From Phytopythium helicoides (taxonomy: Eukaryota; Oomycota; Peronosporomycetes; Pythiales; Pythiaceae): a stretch of DNA of 64,000 nt. Position numbers and translations under genes: made by a program. Location: the NCBI GenBank assembly GCA_024867545.1, contig JANFNE010000028.1, positions 248,001-312,000 of the forward strand, in the 5' to 3' direction. Below are positions 1 to 10,145 of the stretch, piece by piece (the first letter of the stretch is position 1; each line of letters opens with the position of its first letter). Under the pieces are notes generated by a model that made no database searches, was not told the DNA's origin, and saw nothing but the letters and a program-made list of their open reading frames with translations.

Positions 1-1529
1 AAGGCGTCGAGCACGTCGCCCGACTCGGTGCCAATCAGCGAGAAGGCGATTGCCGACGAGTTGATCAAGAGCGACGAGATGCCGTAGTGGCTGCCGTCGC
101 GCACGGCATTCCACGGGACGCTCGTCGAGTTCACCTCGGCGTCGTGGCCCTCACTGTTGCCAGCCGCGCCGGTGACGAGGTAGACTGGGGCCTGCGGAGA
201 TGCGTACAGCTTTCCATCCGCCGAGACGCCGTCGGCCACTTTCTTGCCGCGAGCGATCGGGAACTGCCGTTCGTACGCGTGCACGTGGCCTGCGAGCACG
301 ACGTCCACTTCGTACTTGATGAAGAGCTCCTCGAACGCCGTCTGCAGTGCCAGAGGCGTGCCAGTAGGAGTTCCGTTCGTCTCGCTCGACCACAAAGTGT
401 ACATGGCGCGGTGCATGCCGACGATGAGCCACGGAGTGTCGTCATTTGAGCGAGCGGCCTTGAGGTCGGCCTCGAGCCACGAGAGCTGGTTGCCAAAGCC
501 TCCGTAGACCTCCGTCGTGTCCAGGAACGAATTGCGCGGCGCGCCTTCGAAGTCGGTCTCGGTCGAGAGCGACACAAAGTGCGCCGGGCCGTGGTCGAAC
601 GAGTACCACATGTTCTCCGCGCCGCCGCTCTCGGTCGAGGGCATGCGGAAGCGCGAGTTGAACGCCGAGTAGTTTCCCCAGCGCTTCTGCACGCTCGCGG
701 GAGCGAAGAAGCAGCTCGGCGAGTGGCACTCTGCCTCATGGTTGCCCACGAGCACCATGTAGGGGATCTTGGCCATGACGGTGGCGATGCCGTTCATCCA
801 CTGGTTGTAGAGCTCCTCGTAGAAGTCTCCGAGCGCCGTCGACAGCGAGAGCCACGCGTTGTCGGCGTACGACACGTCGCCAATGTGCCAGATGAAGTCG
901 ATGGAGCGCGTGAGGTTGCCCAGGTACGCCCTGGTGGCCTCAGCGTTGGCATCCGCGCCAAAGTCTCCGTAGACAAGCACCTCGAAGGTCTCATCGTCGT
1001 CGTCCGCCGCTCTCGCCGTGACGAACGTCGACACGTTGGAGCGCGCCGTCTCGCTGCCGACCTGGTACTGGTACTCGGTGTGCGGCTGCAGGCCCGAGAC
1101 CGTGGCGTGGTACGAGTAGAGTGCGTCCGCGGCGTCGTCCTCCTGCGAGATGTAGGCGTCGACCACGAGCGAGAGCTGGTCGGCGTCCACCTCCTGCAGC
1201 TCGGCGTCTGCCTCGGCCAGCCAGACCTTGGGCTGCTCCACCTGCACGAGCGTGGCCCACGAGAGCGTCATGGCTGAGCCGGGTTCATCGCCTGCGAATG
1301 CCAAGTGCAGCTGCTGCGGTTGGGCTCCCACGACGTCGAGCGAGACGCGACAGGCTTGCGAGAGGCTCAGGTCCCCGAAGCGGAAGCGGAAGGCGCACGA
1401 GGCTGCGGGCTCGCAGCGGTTGGTGGAGAGCGAGAAGGAGCACGCGGCGTCGTCCAGCGCCAGCTGCGCGGCGTCCAGCGGCCGGCAGAGCAGCACCAGC
1501 AGCGGCAGCGCGGCGCTTGATGCGCGCAT
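1..1529 (-). CDS. Secreted purple acid phosphatase, 3' end missing
   Basis: Reads from ATG at 1529 leftwards and runs off the window with no stop, giving about 509 residues. It begins with a hydrophobic leader (LPLLVLLC), then an N-terminal beta domain of the plant PAP type (about 40-170) and a metallophosphoesterase domain. The metal-binding blocks are in the right order: GDFG (about 185), GDVSYAD, GNHE (about 260), VGMH and GHVHAYER (about 410). The family hydrolyses phosphate monoesters with a binuclear metal centre, usually outside the cell or in the vacuole, so a phosphate-scavenging role is likely. The frame is open throughout and I see no intron. Long ORFs on the opposite strand here are GC-rich shadows. 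The missing part is the extreme C-terminus. Confidence 0.9.
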   Translation of the reverse strand, partial: MRASSAALPLLVLLCRPLDAAQLALDDAACSFSLSTNRCEPAASCAFRFRFGDLSLSQACRVSLDVVGAQPQQLHLAFAGDEPGSAMTLSWATLVQVEQPKVWLAEADAELQEVDADQLSLVVDAYISQEDDAADALYSYHATVSGLQPHTEYQYQVGSETARSNVSTFVTARAADDDDETFEVLVYGDFGADANAEATRAYLGNLTRSIDFIWHIGDVSYADNAWLSLSTALGDFYEELYNQWMNGIATVMAKIPYMVLVGNHEAECHSPSCFFAPASVQKRWGNYSAFNSRFRMPSTESGGAENMWYSFDHGPAHFVSLSTETDFEGAPRNSFLDTTEVYGGFGNQLSWLEADLKAARSNDDTPWLIVGMHRAMYTLWSSETNGTPTGTPLALQTAFEELFIKYEVDVVLAGHVHAYERQFPIARGKKVADGVSADGKLYASPQAPVYLVTGAAGNSEGHDAEVNSTSVPWNAVRDGSHYGISSLLINSSAIAFSLIGTESGDVLDA

Positions 1530-2737
1530 GTTGCGGCCTTTTTGCTGTTTGGAGTCTGGCGGTTGCGGCGGGGAATTGAAGGAGGGGGAGGGCGGAATTG
1601 GACGAGGGGGAGGGAGGAGGGAGCCATACGGGGAACGAGGTAGAGGGCAAATCGAGGAGGATTTCGGAGGATTTAGGAGACGGGAGGAGTGGGTTTAGGA
1701 GGACAAGCGCGCTGAACACTTGGACGGCGGACTGACTTCTGTGAGGCAGTTGAAGTTGGTGACGACGTTTTTACGGTGGCGACATTTCAAATGGGAGCAC
1801 ACCAAGCTGGTTGACGAGAGATCCACTGCATGCCATTGGTGCAAGACCCAGTGTGCGGTTGGACCGCTGAGTCGGGATCTGGCTGGCCAACAACACTTCA
1901 CTCCGGAGCCTGAAACAGTTGTTGGGACTCTGAACAGAACATGGTTACATAGGCAACAGCAGGAGCTGATCTTCATTGGCTTCATGGTGATAGAGTTGCT
2001 TTCGAGGGCGAGGATGTAGCTGTCCTGATAGCTGGCACCTGGTGAGGCAATCGCCACAAAGGGATAGCGATTTCGGACAAGTTGGCTGGGCTTTCTTTCT
2101 GACAATAGAGATTACATTCGACGACTGGCGCGGTCTGCGACTTTGGAGCAGCGCGCGAATAGCGCTCCGGCACACATGATGGCACGCTTGATGGTCAAGT
2201 TGTCATGGTGCGCTTTTTGTTTGCCTCTCCTGTCTCTAATTCCGGCTGCTCGGCAATAGCACAGCGAACCCGAAGTGGCCATAATGACGTCGAGCATGGT
2301 GTCTACATGCACGAGATGCTGTGCATTGGTTTACTCGCGACATTTTCGGTCAGCCTTTGATGTTGGGAATCTCGCTTACATTTGGTGAAGCGAGACTCCT
2401 GGTTTGTCGATGTGCTTTGTGTTCCCGTTCTCACGCAAATCATTCCGTCGAGCTGGGCTCTCGACAGCGACCTAGCAGGATGTAGCGTAGCTGCCTTGAG
2501 TGCTGCCGTCGATTGCATCTAGAATCGTTGTTGGTCTCCTCGAGTGCTAGTGAGACCGGTTGAAGGTGCCTCCCTGCACACCTGGAAGAGTGGCACGATC
2601 ACCAGCCCATGGCGAGTGATGTGCGCGGGAGAAAAATGGACGCAGACCATGGCACCGCCCGCCCGCTGTTCGAGTGATTCGTAAAGACAGGAGCTCCCCA
2701 CTCACCCTCTTGACCTTCTCGACGCACCTCGGACGCC
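1530..2737. other. Intergenic region, no gene seen
   Basis: About 1.2 kb between the phosphatase start and the GH5 start. ORFs here are short, run on both strands and show no recognisable motif. It must hold the promoters of both flanking genes. I saw no repeat or transposon remnant. Confidence 0.6.
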
Positions 2738-4075
2738 ATGCGAAAGCGTCACGTGGCGTTGGTGGCCGCTAGCGTGCTGCTCGGGCGCGATCGCCATCAC
2801 GCTCGCCGTCGTCTTCACTCGCTCCGACAGCAGCAGCTCGAGCACCTACAACAGCAACAGCAGCGACAACAACAGCAGCAGCAGCAACACCACAGGGAGC
2901 TCCACGAGCGAAGGTGTCGGGTCCAGCTCCAGCAGTGGTGAGGTGGAGGTGGGGAGCAGCCACGTCCAATGGAGCATCCGCAACGGGTCGACCAAGGCTC
3001 GAGGGGTGAACCTGGGCGGCTGGCTAGTAGCCGAGTACTGGATGACGCAGGACTCGAGCGTGTGGGTCGGCGAGGACGAGAGCGCAGCGTTGGGAGGAGA
3101 ATACATCGCCATCACGAGCTCAGTAGACCCGGACGCCATGCGCACGCGGCTGGACACGCACCACGCGACGTTCATCACGGAGGACGACATCGAGCAGATC
3201 GCGGCCGCAGGTTTCAACATCGTCCGAGTCCCCGTCGGCTGGTGGATCATCGGTCACGACAGCTTCGACACGTCCAACACGCAGCGGTGGAAGGTGTTTC
3301 CGACTGGCGGACTCGACTATCTCGACCTGCTGATCACCAAGTGGGCCAAGGCGCACAACGTCGCCGTAATCATCAGCATGCACGCGGCGAAAGGATCGCA
3401 GAACGGCGAGGCCCACTCGGCACCGACCGACCTCAAGAAGATGTTCTGGAGCGACTACCCCGAGAACGTCGACAACACCATCGAGGTCGTGTCGTTCTTG
3501 GCGGATCGATACAAGGACGAGGACGCCTTCCTCGGCATAGATTTACTCAATGAGCCGACTGGCAGCACGGATCAAGACGTGCTATACACCTACTACCAGG
3601 ACGCGTACAAGGCCATTCGATCGACTGGCAACGACTGCGTGCTGTCTGTCATGGCGCTGTTCTACGAGGAGGGACCGGACCAGATGAATGGCTTCATGGA
3701 GGCGCCAGACAACTACACGAATGTCTGGATGGCGTGGCACCCGTACTTTATCTGGGGATACGAGAACTTGACAGACAGTGAACTCATCACAGCTGCTACT
3801 ACAACGTATCAAGCCAAAGTGGACACCTGGAACGCGCGCGACTCGCACAACCGACTCTTCATCGGCGAGTGGAGCGTAGCGGTGAACACTGGACAGTTTG
3901 ACGATGCACGTGACAAGTTTGCTGACTTCGTGGATGGCCAGCTGAAGTTCTTGATCATGTCGAGGCTGGGTGGACATTCTGGTCGTGGAAAACGTCAGGC
4001 AACTACACTGGTTGGTCCATGAAGACCGTGCTGGAAGATAGTGAACTAGCTCCATTGTTCCTAGCAAGATTATAA
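2738..4075 (+). pseudogene. GH5 exo-1,3-beta-glucanase, copy 1, two frameshifts
   Basis: The homology runs through three frame segments: ATG 2738 to about 2783, then the other frame to about 3945, then the first frame again to the stop at 4073-4075. One extra base near 2783 and one missing base near 3945 account for both shifts. The layout matches copy 2 at 12769: short cytoplasmic N-terminus, one membrane anchor, a Ser/Asn-rich linker, then the GH5 domain beginning around VNLGGWLVAEYW. Both catalytic glutamates are kept: acid/base in LLNEP (codon 3552-3554) and nucleophile in IGEWS (3867-3869). The family removes glucose from beta-1,3-glucan ends, a wall-remodelling role in oomycetes. Consensus error is as possible as true decay, because many other genes here carry similar single-base breaks. 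Confidence 0.75.
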
Positions 4076-4139
4076 CCAATACATCTTCAATGCGAGTTCA
4101 CACCGATCGGATCGTCTGGATGTTGAAAAGTGTCGTTGA

Positions 4140-7100
4140 TTAGGCAAGAGAAGACGGCATCCAACGCGAGGATCCGATGAGCGCGGGCTCAAGGGACTTT
4201 CTAGACTGTTTCATACTGCGACTAGCGTTGACGTTGGGCTCCAGGTTTCTCTCCAGTTGATTGCGGAGCTCGGCCCACGCTTGTCGCCCTCCACCGGTTG
4301 CAGCAGTTTTTGTTGGCGATCTGCCTGAATTAAAACTAGCCAGTGCTCGTCTTTGCCGCTGCTGAAACCCTAATAAAATTTCGTGCCGCCGTACATTGCG
4401 CTGAAAGATAGCCTCCAGTTGCTCCCCATCCATGCTTGCGTCGTCACTATCGTTACCGCCTTCGTCTTCTTGCTCGTCCAAATTCGCTGACCGAGAAGTG
4501 AGAGAGATAGATGATATGCTCTCAGAATCGCTGTGTTCGTAGCGCGAGGATGTCATCGGAGGATACGACTTGACATAAAACTCGAGCGAGTCCTCGCTTT
4601 CTTCTTCCATTGCCTTGTCATCATCCCAGTCATCGTTGTCGAGAAAAGCTTGATTTCTGGCCAAGCTTAGCCTCGCTGCACTGGCGAGTAAGGAGCTGCG
4701 AGTCGGAGATTTGGACACCATTTGAGCTCTTGATGACCGATTATTGTCTGTGCTTCGGTCAAACGCTCGGGACGACTTTAAGCTAACAGTTAGCTCCTTA
4801 TCTCTGCGAGGGCTTGATGAGCTGGTGCGTGCTGGTCGAATACTTATGGATGAAGCATTGAGCTCGTCTAGAGAGTCGTGGACAGAGTTGTTATCAGCTT
4901 CATTCGTGTCACCTTCGCGATCGGGGGAGATCTCATCGCCTTCATCCTCCACCAGCGGCTCAAGTACTGCGCGTTTTCCTCCTCGATCATCCAAATTTCC
5001 GTTCCTTGCACCATTGTCCTTTGCAATCGAGCCGTTGAAGTACACGAGTTTGCTTTCGCATTCTAGTGACTTGAGAATACCAACTGGGACTCCGGGCATC
5101 TGTCGTTTTGGTGAGTGTGTTTGCGATTGCCGTCGAAGTACTTCTGAGGCTACATCAAGCTGGCGGACTTGTTGGGGAGCCGGTACCTTTTCACTACTTG
5201 ACCGCAAGAGACCACTATCAAGAGGGCGTTCATTCGGCTCCAACGAGATTGGAACTAATACAGTTTGCTCCCGGAACGGAGATGCAGCTTCGCTGTATAG
5301 CTGGCGTTGTTGTTGTTGTTGTTGCTGCTGCTGCTGCTGATGGGCTCGGCGTAGTGCGTCCAATTCTTTTCGATGAAATTGTTCCCGGTGTTCCAGCTCC
5401 TCGCGAAGTTCATCTCGAAGTCGGTCAAGATCAGTAAGCGTAGGAGCTGGGCTATTGCTTTCAGGAGATGTGTTGCCTTGCTGCTGCTGTTGCTGTTGTT
5501 GCAACTGGATCTTGTGGTGCAACTCGGACTGTGCAAGGCGAAGCTGGTCCACTAATTGTTGCTGCCGAGCAAGCTCTTGACGCATGTCGTCGTACTGACG
5601 CATTAGGACTGTTGGGTCGATATGTGGTGTGCTTCCATCACCAGTTGGACCCATTTCGCGCTGCAATTCTCGTGATCCCCACGCCGATTGCACATAGTGT
5701 CCATGGTTACCCATCATTTCGGGCCGTCCAGGAGAGGCAGAAAAATGGCCTCCTCGATCTCGTGGCTGCTTTTGCTGCGGTAAACTTTGGTAGAAATGAT
5801 CGTCAGACTGTTGTTGCTGGAAAGCAGGACGATCATTTGGGGACTGGCTTTCTCCATGATCCTCAACATTGTTATTCACCCGAGAAGGTAGTGGCTGCTG
5901 CGTCAAAGGAATCGGTGGAAATGTAGAGGCTCCACCTGGAAGCTGAGTTGCTGAATTATCTTGGAACAAATGAGCCCTCGGTAGTGAACCGCTTGGCTCT
6001 GGAGGCTGAGATGCTGGAGGATCCTGGAACAGACGAGCCCTAGTATTGGTGAATGGATCCTTTGGAGGAGAGCCGCGAAGTGGTGAGCCGTCCCGGCCAT
6101 TGCGAAGGCGCTGTTGGTTCTCCATCTTTGCCCTTTGGTCTGCAGCGGTGACAGCTGCTGCTGCCTGCTGGGCACGTAGCATTTCATCCTCAGCTCGTCG
6201 ACGCTTCTCTTCTCGCGCGCGTTCTTGCTCCTGCTGCTGTGCTCTTTGCTCTGCAGCAAGCCGCTCCATTTCCTTGCGATCTTCTTCCTCTTGTCGACGC
6301 TTTTCTTCGAGCTTCTGACGGTTCTTCTCTTCGATTTGTTGCTGCAGCGCGTTTTGGAGCTCTATTTGCTGCTGCACTTTCCTGTTTTCACCACCAGTGT
6401 TGCTGACTCCATTAATGTCAGTTCGCACGCGACGTCCCCATTGCTGCGGGGGTGGTTGCTGCGGCGGTGGTTGTTGCTGGTTTTGATGAAGGCCGACAAC
6501 TTCTCGTGTCGGAGATCTTGCGATTGGGAGGCCCTGCCCATTTTGCCCATATCCGTTTCCTGGGAATACAGATTGGCCATCGGGTGCAAGTGGCGCAGCG
6601 CCAACTAAACCAGGATGGAAAGGCTGCTGCACACCGAAGTCGCTCACTCTCGAGGGAGCAAAAGTTTGACCTGGGGGATACGGATGATACTCCTCAGGCG
6701 TTGGCCATTGGTTCTGTGCTGGGCTAGAATTCCAGCGGCTCGGACTGTTTCCGTTTCCAGCAAAGTTGTTAAACTGTTGTTGGCTGCTGAATGGTTCTTG
6801 AGGCGGACCAAAACTCAAAGCAGACGGCGGGCGACTTGGCTGCCACTGCGGCTGGTGCTGGAAGCTTTGGTCAAGAAATGGTTGCTGACGCTGTAGTGGA
6901 TCATGGTGGTGTTGCCATTGCGCGGGTGGCAGTGGCTGGTTTGGCTGCTGTTGCTGTTGTTGCTGTTGTTGTTGTTGTTGCTGCTGCTGCTGCTGCTGCC
7001 CTCGCGCAAAGCTTGTGCGGTAGTCGGGCTCATTCGATCCGAATCCATCAAAGAATCCTCGCTGCTGCGGATTGGCTGTTGGTGGAGGAGGAGGTGCATG

Positions 7101-7322
7101 ATTGCCGCGTCTGTAGGAATGGGTGCTCCCCACTACTCCAGCCTGCCGATCCAACTCGCGCTCGCGCTGTTTCTGCTGCTCGCGCTGGGCGACCTGTTGC
7201 GCAAGCTCCTGCGCATACTCTTGCTGCCGGCGGCGCTGCTCTTCCTTCCTCCGAGCCGCTGCACTATCCACCGGTGCACCGCGGTGGAATCCTTGATGAC
7301 GGTTCTGCTGGCCAAAGTACAT
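4140..7322 (-). CDS. Q-rich coiled-coil protein, possibly CSPP1-like
   Basis: A single uninterrupted 1060-residue frame from ATG 7322. The N-terminus holds charged helices (YAQELAQQVAQREQQ), followed by Pro/Gln-rich disorder with poly-Gln runs encoded by mixed CAG/CAA codons. A strong coiled coil (EEKNRQKLEEKRRQEEED, about 330-400), further Q-rich coils, and a Ser/Asp/Glu-rich C-terminal half follow. No enzymatic domain is visible. The pattern of short YAxEL helices among long coiled coils recalls the centrosome/cilium-associated protein CSPP1, which would suit a zoospore-forming organism, but this rests on composition only. Real coding status is supported by the length of the frame and by mixed codons within the Gln tracts. 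Confidence 0.7.
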   Translation of the reverse strand: MYFGQQNRHQGFHRGAPVDSAAARRKEEQRRRQQEYAQELAQQVAQREQQKQRERELDRQAGVVGSTHSYRRGNHAPPPPPTANPQQRGFFDGFGSNEPDYRTSFARGQQQQQQQQQQQQQQQQQQPNQPLPPAQWQHHHDPLQRQQPFLDQSFQHQPQWQPSRPPSALSFGPPQEPFSSQQQFNNFAGNGNSPSRWNSSPAQNQWPTPEEYHPYPPGQTFAPSRVSDFGVQQPFHPGLVGAAPLAPDGQSVFPGNGYGQNGQGLPIARSPTREVVGLHQNQQQPPPQQPPPQQWGRRVRTDINGVSNTGGENRKVQQQIELQNALQQQIEEKNRQKLEEKRRQEEEDRKEMERLAAEQRAQQQEQERAREEKRRRAEDEMLRAQQAAAAVTAADQRAKMENQQRLRNGRDGSPLRGSPPKDPFTNTRARLFQDPPASQPPEPSGSLPRAHLFQDNSATQLPGGASTFPPIPLTQQPLPSRVNNNVEDHGESQSPNDRPAFQQQQSDDHFYQSLPQQKQPRDRGGHFSASPGRPEMMGNHGHYVQSAWGSRELQREMGPTGDGSTPHIDPTVLMRQYDDMRQELARQQQLVDQLRLAQSELHHKIQLQQQQQQQQGNTSPESNSPAPTLTDLDRLRDELREELEHREQFHRKELDALRRAHQQQQQQQQQQQRQLYSEAASPFREQTVLVPISLEPNERPLDSGLLRSSSEKVPAPQQVRQLDVASEVLRRQSQTHSPKRQMPGVPVGILKSLECESKLVYFNGSIAKDNGARNGNLDDRGGKRAVLEPLVEDEGDEISPDREGDTNEADNNSVHDSLDELNASSISIRPARTSSSSPRRDKELTVSLKSSRAFDRSTDNNRSSRAQMVSKSPTRSSLLASAARLSLARNQAFLDNDDWDDDKAMEEESEDSLEFYVKSYPPMTSSRYEHSDSESISSISLTSRSANLDEQEDEGGNDSDDASMDGEQLEAIFQRNVRRHEILLGFQQRQRRALASFNSGRSPTKTAATGGGRQAWAELRNQLERNLEPNVNASRSMKQSRKSLEPALIGSSRWMPSSLA

Positions 7323-7504
7323 TTGCTACTCAACCATCAGACAAAAGTCAGTGAATGCATCCCAACACTATTCTTGGTGGCAAAAGTTCGGTTCTAATCT
7401 GAAGTTGACAGCAACGATGAAAACAACGCAACCAGACAAAAAACAACTCAAAGTCCACAGCGTACAGAGCAAGATACGTGCAGTTGACAGGAGCGTTATC
7501 AAAG

Positions 7505-8022
7505 CTAGTGCACCAGCGGCTTTAGCGGCGCCGCGCGCGTCTGGTCGTCGATCACCTGCTCCCGAATGTCCGTGGGCACCTCGCCTATCACCGAGCTGCA
7601 CCCAAACATCCAGCAACCACCAAATCAGTCCCCACCGACCCATTCCTTCCCACCTGGCTGCACCACGCACATGTTGTCTCCGCGCACAATGTAGAGCCCG
7701 AGCTCGACGGCCTCAACGGGCTCCTTGAGCGAGAAGACGCGCTCGAAGCTGTCGTCGAGCACCACGTTGATGCACTGGTCGAAGCCCTTGAGCACGCCCT
7801 GCAGCACGCCGGCGGTCAGTCGGCGACGCTTTTTCGACGGGAGAAAGGCGCGACGTACGATGATGTTGCGCCCGTCGTTGGTGATGACCGAGATGGTCTC
7901 TGCGCGCAGCAGCAGCAAGAGAACGCGTCAGCGCACTTGATGATCACGTCAGCGGCACGCGAACGGCGCCATCAGCCCCGCAGCAACCTACGGTTCATGA
8001 GGTCCTGCAGATACGAAGCCAT
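7505..8022 (-). CDS. LSM8: U6 snRNA-associated Sm-like protein LSM8
   Basis: Four exons: 7992-8022, 7859-7899, 7671-7798 and 7505-7595, with introns of 92, 60 and 75 bp, all GT-AG. Together they give a 96-residue protein with the expected Sm fold: ISVITNDGRN (Sm1), GVLKGFDQ, and LGLYIVRGDN (Sm2). The last exon supplies the typical LSm8 ending PLKPLVH. The splice sites were chosen because they restore the conserved LSm8 order without a gap. LSm8 defines the nuclear LSm2-8 ring that binds the U6 snRNA 3' end for splicing. It is divergent from the small gene at 8155, sharing a promoter of about 130 bp. Confidence 0.93.
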
Positions 8023-8154
8023 GATGGCGGTTGCCTTTTTGGAAAGGGCTGCAGTGGCGCGATTCAATTCAATGAATTTAAACATCAATTCAATGAATTG
8101 TTTCCAATTCATTTCTGAATCGACACTAACTACGGCTTTTGACCACCAAGAGCA
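8023..8154. promoter_or_regulatory. Divergent LSM8 / small-gene promoter with 14-bp direct repeat
   Basis: The only intergenic space between two divergent starts. It carries CAATTCAATGAATT twice (8065-8078 and 8086-8099), 21 bp apart or about two helical turns, plus a related CCAATTCATTT at 8104-8114. The AT-rich block stands out against GC-rich flanks. Confidence 0.5.
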
Positions 8155-8615
8155 ATGGGCGGGCAGAACTCGCGCATGGTGCGCGAGCTGGTGGCGGACT
8201 CGCTGTACATCGTGCGGCAGACGAACCGGTCGGCGTACGAGCGCAGCCGCGCGGCGCACCAGGAGGTGCAGGAGAAGCTCGAGGAGCTGCGGCGCGTCAA
8301 CCAGGAGACGCTGCGGTCGGCCGAGAGCGAGGCGCAGCGCTCCGAGGTCTTCGAGAGCTTCCACTCGAGCGTTAGCGCGCAAAAGCAGCAGCTGGACCAA
8401 GTGGTGCGATGTGTGAGGAGATCTGCGGGTTGGAGTGGTGCTGACGGCTAGGTGCTGCGCAGGCGGACGAGTTCGCCAAGCAGTTCGAGCTGCCCAAGGG
8501 ATACCAGAACATCGCGGACCACCACCGCGAGGAGCGCAAGAAGGCCGAGGCCGAGGCGCTGGCAGCCAAGCTCGCGGACGGGGGCAAGGCTGACGCGAAG
8601 AAAAAAGAGCAGTAG
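8155..8615 (+). CDS. Small N-myristoylatable coiled-coil protein, function unknown
   Basis: Two exons, 8155-8403 and 8463-8615, separated by a 59-bp GT-AG intron, giving 133 residues. The protein starts MGGQNS, which fits an N-myristoylation signal (Gly2, Ser6). A long helical heptad region (about 30-80) and a Lys/Ala-rich helical tail ending KKKEQ follow. Without splicing, the frame would stop 16 codons into the intron with a poor tail, so I favour the intron. I recognise no family. The MICOS subunit Mic19 also begins MGG, but there is no CHCH cysteine motif here, so I do not assign it. It is divergent from LSM8. Confidence 0.7.
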
Positions 8616-8837
8616 GCGACACAAAGCTCAACACGCGGCGTATTTCCAACGTCGAGAGTGTATTGATGCTGTGCAATCGGTCTCGTGCTGCTAGCTTGCA
8701 GTGCGTCTGCGGCTTCAAACTGGTACAGGCGCCGCTCAGGCGCGCGCGATTGGGCTGTAGATACGGGTACGACACATTCGTTTACTGCTATGGCGTGTGC
8801 GGGGCTCGGGGGTTCGGTCGGCAGTTCATTTCGTACA

Positions 8838-9728
8838 CTACGCGCGGCGCTCGGCGGGTCCGGTGTGCATGACGATCCACGGGTGTTCGAGTAGCTCCTC
8901 GAGCGGGATGCGTTGTCGCGGCTCCTTCTTCAGGATCTTCACCAACAGGTCCCGCGCCTCGGCAGACATGCTGGACGGGAACTTGAGGTCCACGTTGACG
9001 ATGCGCTTGTATGTGTCCGTGTTGGTCTCCGCCTCGAACGGCGGCATGCCAACTAGGAACTCGTACATGAGAATACCGAGCGTCCACACGTCCACGCGGT
9101 GGTCGTGAGGCCGGTGCTCCACCATTTCGGGAGGCAAATAGTCTAGCGTACCGCAAAGCGTCGTGCGCCTTGACGACGGAGCGTGCACAGACCATCCAAA
9201 GTCGGCAATCTTGAGCTCGCCAGTGTGGCCGACAAGCAGGTTCTCGGGCTTGATGTCACGGTGGATGACGTGCTTGCTGTGCATGTAGATGAGCGCGCGC
9301 GCGAGTTCCTTGACGTACATGGCGGAGCGCTTCTCCGAGAACTGGCCCATCTTGGTGAGCTTCTTGTAGAGCTCTCCCTGCGGCGCGTACTCGATGATGA
9401 GGTACACGCGCTTGGCGTCGTAGAAGTACCCGTAGAGCCGCAGGATGTTGCGGTGGCGCAGGTGCGACTGGATCTCAATCTCTCGGCGCAGCTGGTGCTC
9501 GATGCCCGACTTCATGAGCTGCTGCTTGTTGAGCACCTTGAGCGCCACGACGTACTTGGACTTCTTCTCTCTCGCCAGGTACACGTTGCCGAACTTGCCC
9601 TTGCCGAGCGGTTTGCCAATCTCAAAGTCGCTCAGCTTCCAGATCTTGCCCGAGTCCGCCTCCTTGGCCTCTGCGCTCTCCACCTCATCCTGGTTCACCG
9701 GCGCGTTCTCGCTGTTGCTGCGCGCCAT
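8838..9728 (-). CDS. Aurora-family serine/threonine kinase
   Basis: 296 residues from ATG 9728, close to the usual length of a compact Aurora. The kinase domain spans about 32-283: glycine loop [17 protein letters not shown] lysine, [10 protein letters not shown] catalytic loop, [18 protein letters not shown] activation loop and [10 protein letters not shown]. The [16 protein letters not shown] block is diagnostic of Auroras. Expected role: chromosome segregation and cytokinesis. The start is uncertain. Another ATG at 9937 opens a plausible N-terminus ([17 protein letters not shown]) in a different frame, which would join only if one base is missing or extra near 9800. The neighbour MUS81 is divergent and shares the promoter. 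Confidence 0.92.
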   Translation of the reverse strand: MARSNSENAPVNQDEVESAEAKEADSGKIWKLSDFEIGKPLGKGKFGNVYLAREKKSKYVVALKVLNKQQLMKSGIEHQLRREIEIQSHLRHRNILRLYGYFYDAKRVYLIIEYAPQGELYKKLTKMGQFSEKRSAMYVKELARALIYMHSKHVIHRDIKPENLLVGHTGELKIADFGWSVHAPSSRRTTLCGTLDYLPPEMVEHRPHDHRVDVWTLGILMYEFLVGMPPFEAETNTDTYKRIVNVDLKFPSSMSAEARDLLVKILKKEPRQRIPLEELLEHPWIVMHTGPAERRA

Positions 9729-9937
9729 CGCGACGGGGTTCGGCCGCCCGCGGTTGCTCGCCCCCGGCTTGACCGCGTCCAAGTAGCCTTGCCGCTCGGC
9801 GCCGCCCGGAAGAACGCGCCGCCCGCCGCCCAGGAGCCGCTCGCCAGCTGCGTACGTGACGACCCGGAGGCCGCCGAGGCGCCCGCGCCCTTGCGCAGGA
9901 ACGAGGCGTCGGCCTGCTGCGAGTGGAAGCGCTTCAT

Positions 9938-10145
9938 GGCTCGGCGCGAGTGGCCAAGTGGCGGCTTTGGTCAGCGTTTTGATTTGAAAATTCAAACCGT
10001 ATACTCTCCCAAAGTATACTATTTCCGGATGCTCTCCCGCGGCGGGGGAGGTTTTTTCATAGTGGAGGGGGTTTCCCCTGCCGGATAAAAGTATACTATT
10101 CCGACCTGCTTTATACGCGCAGTATACGATTTTGCGGCGGCGGCG
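9938..10145. promoter_or_regulatory. Bidirectional Aurora / MUS81 promoter with GTATAC cluster
   Basis: GTATAC occurs at 9999-10004, 10014-10019, 10091-10096 and 10122-10127. The two middle copies lie in an inverted arrangement: AGTATACT followed by a short spacer and TCCGG at 10013-10026 on the plus strand, and the same order on the minus strand at 10082-10097. The region between is GC-rich (GGCGGGGGAGG). Confidence 0.5.

Noticed and set aside
579..1277. Plus-strand ORF across the purple acid phosphatase
   Set aside because: Shadow of the minus-strand gene, which carries all five metal-binding blocks.
6950..7000. CAG/CAA run as a simple non-coding microsatellite
   Set aside because: It lies in a long intact frame and mixes both Gln codons, so it is a coding poly-Gln tract.
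9183..10088. Plus-strand 301-codon ORF across Aurora kinase
   Set aside because: Antisense shadow, Leu/Val/Arg-rich, no domain.
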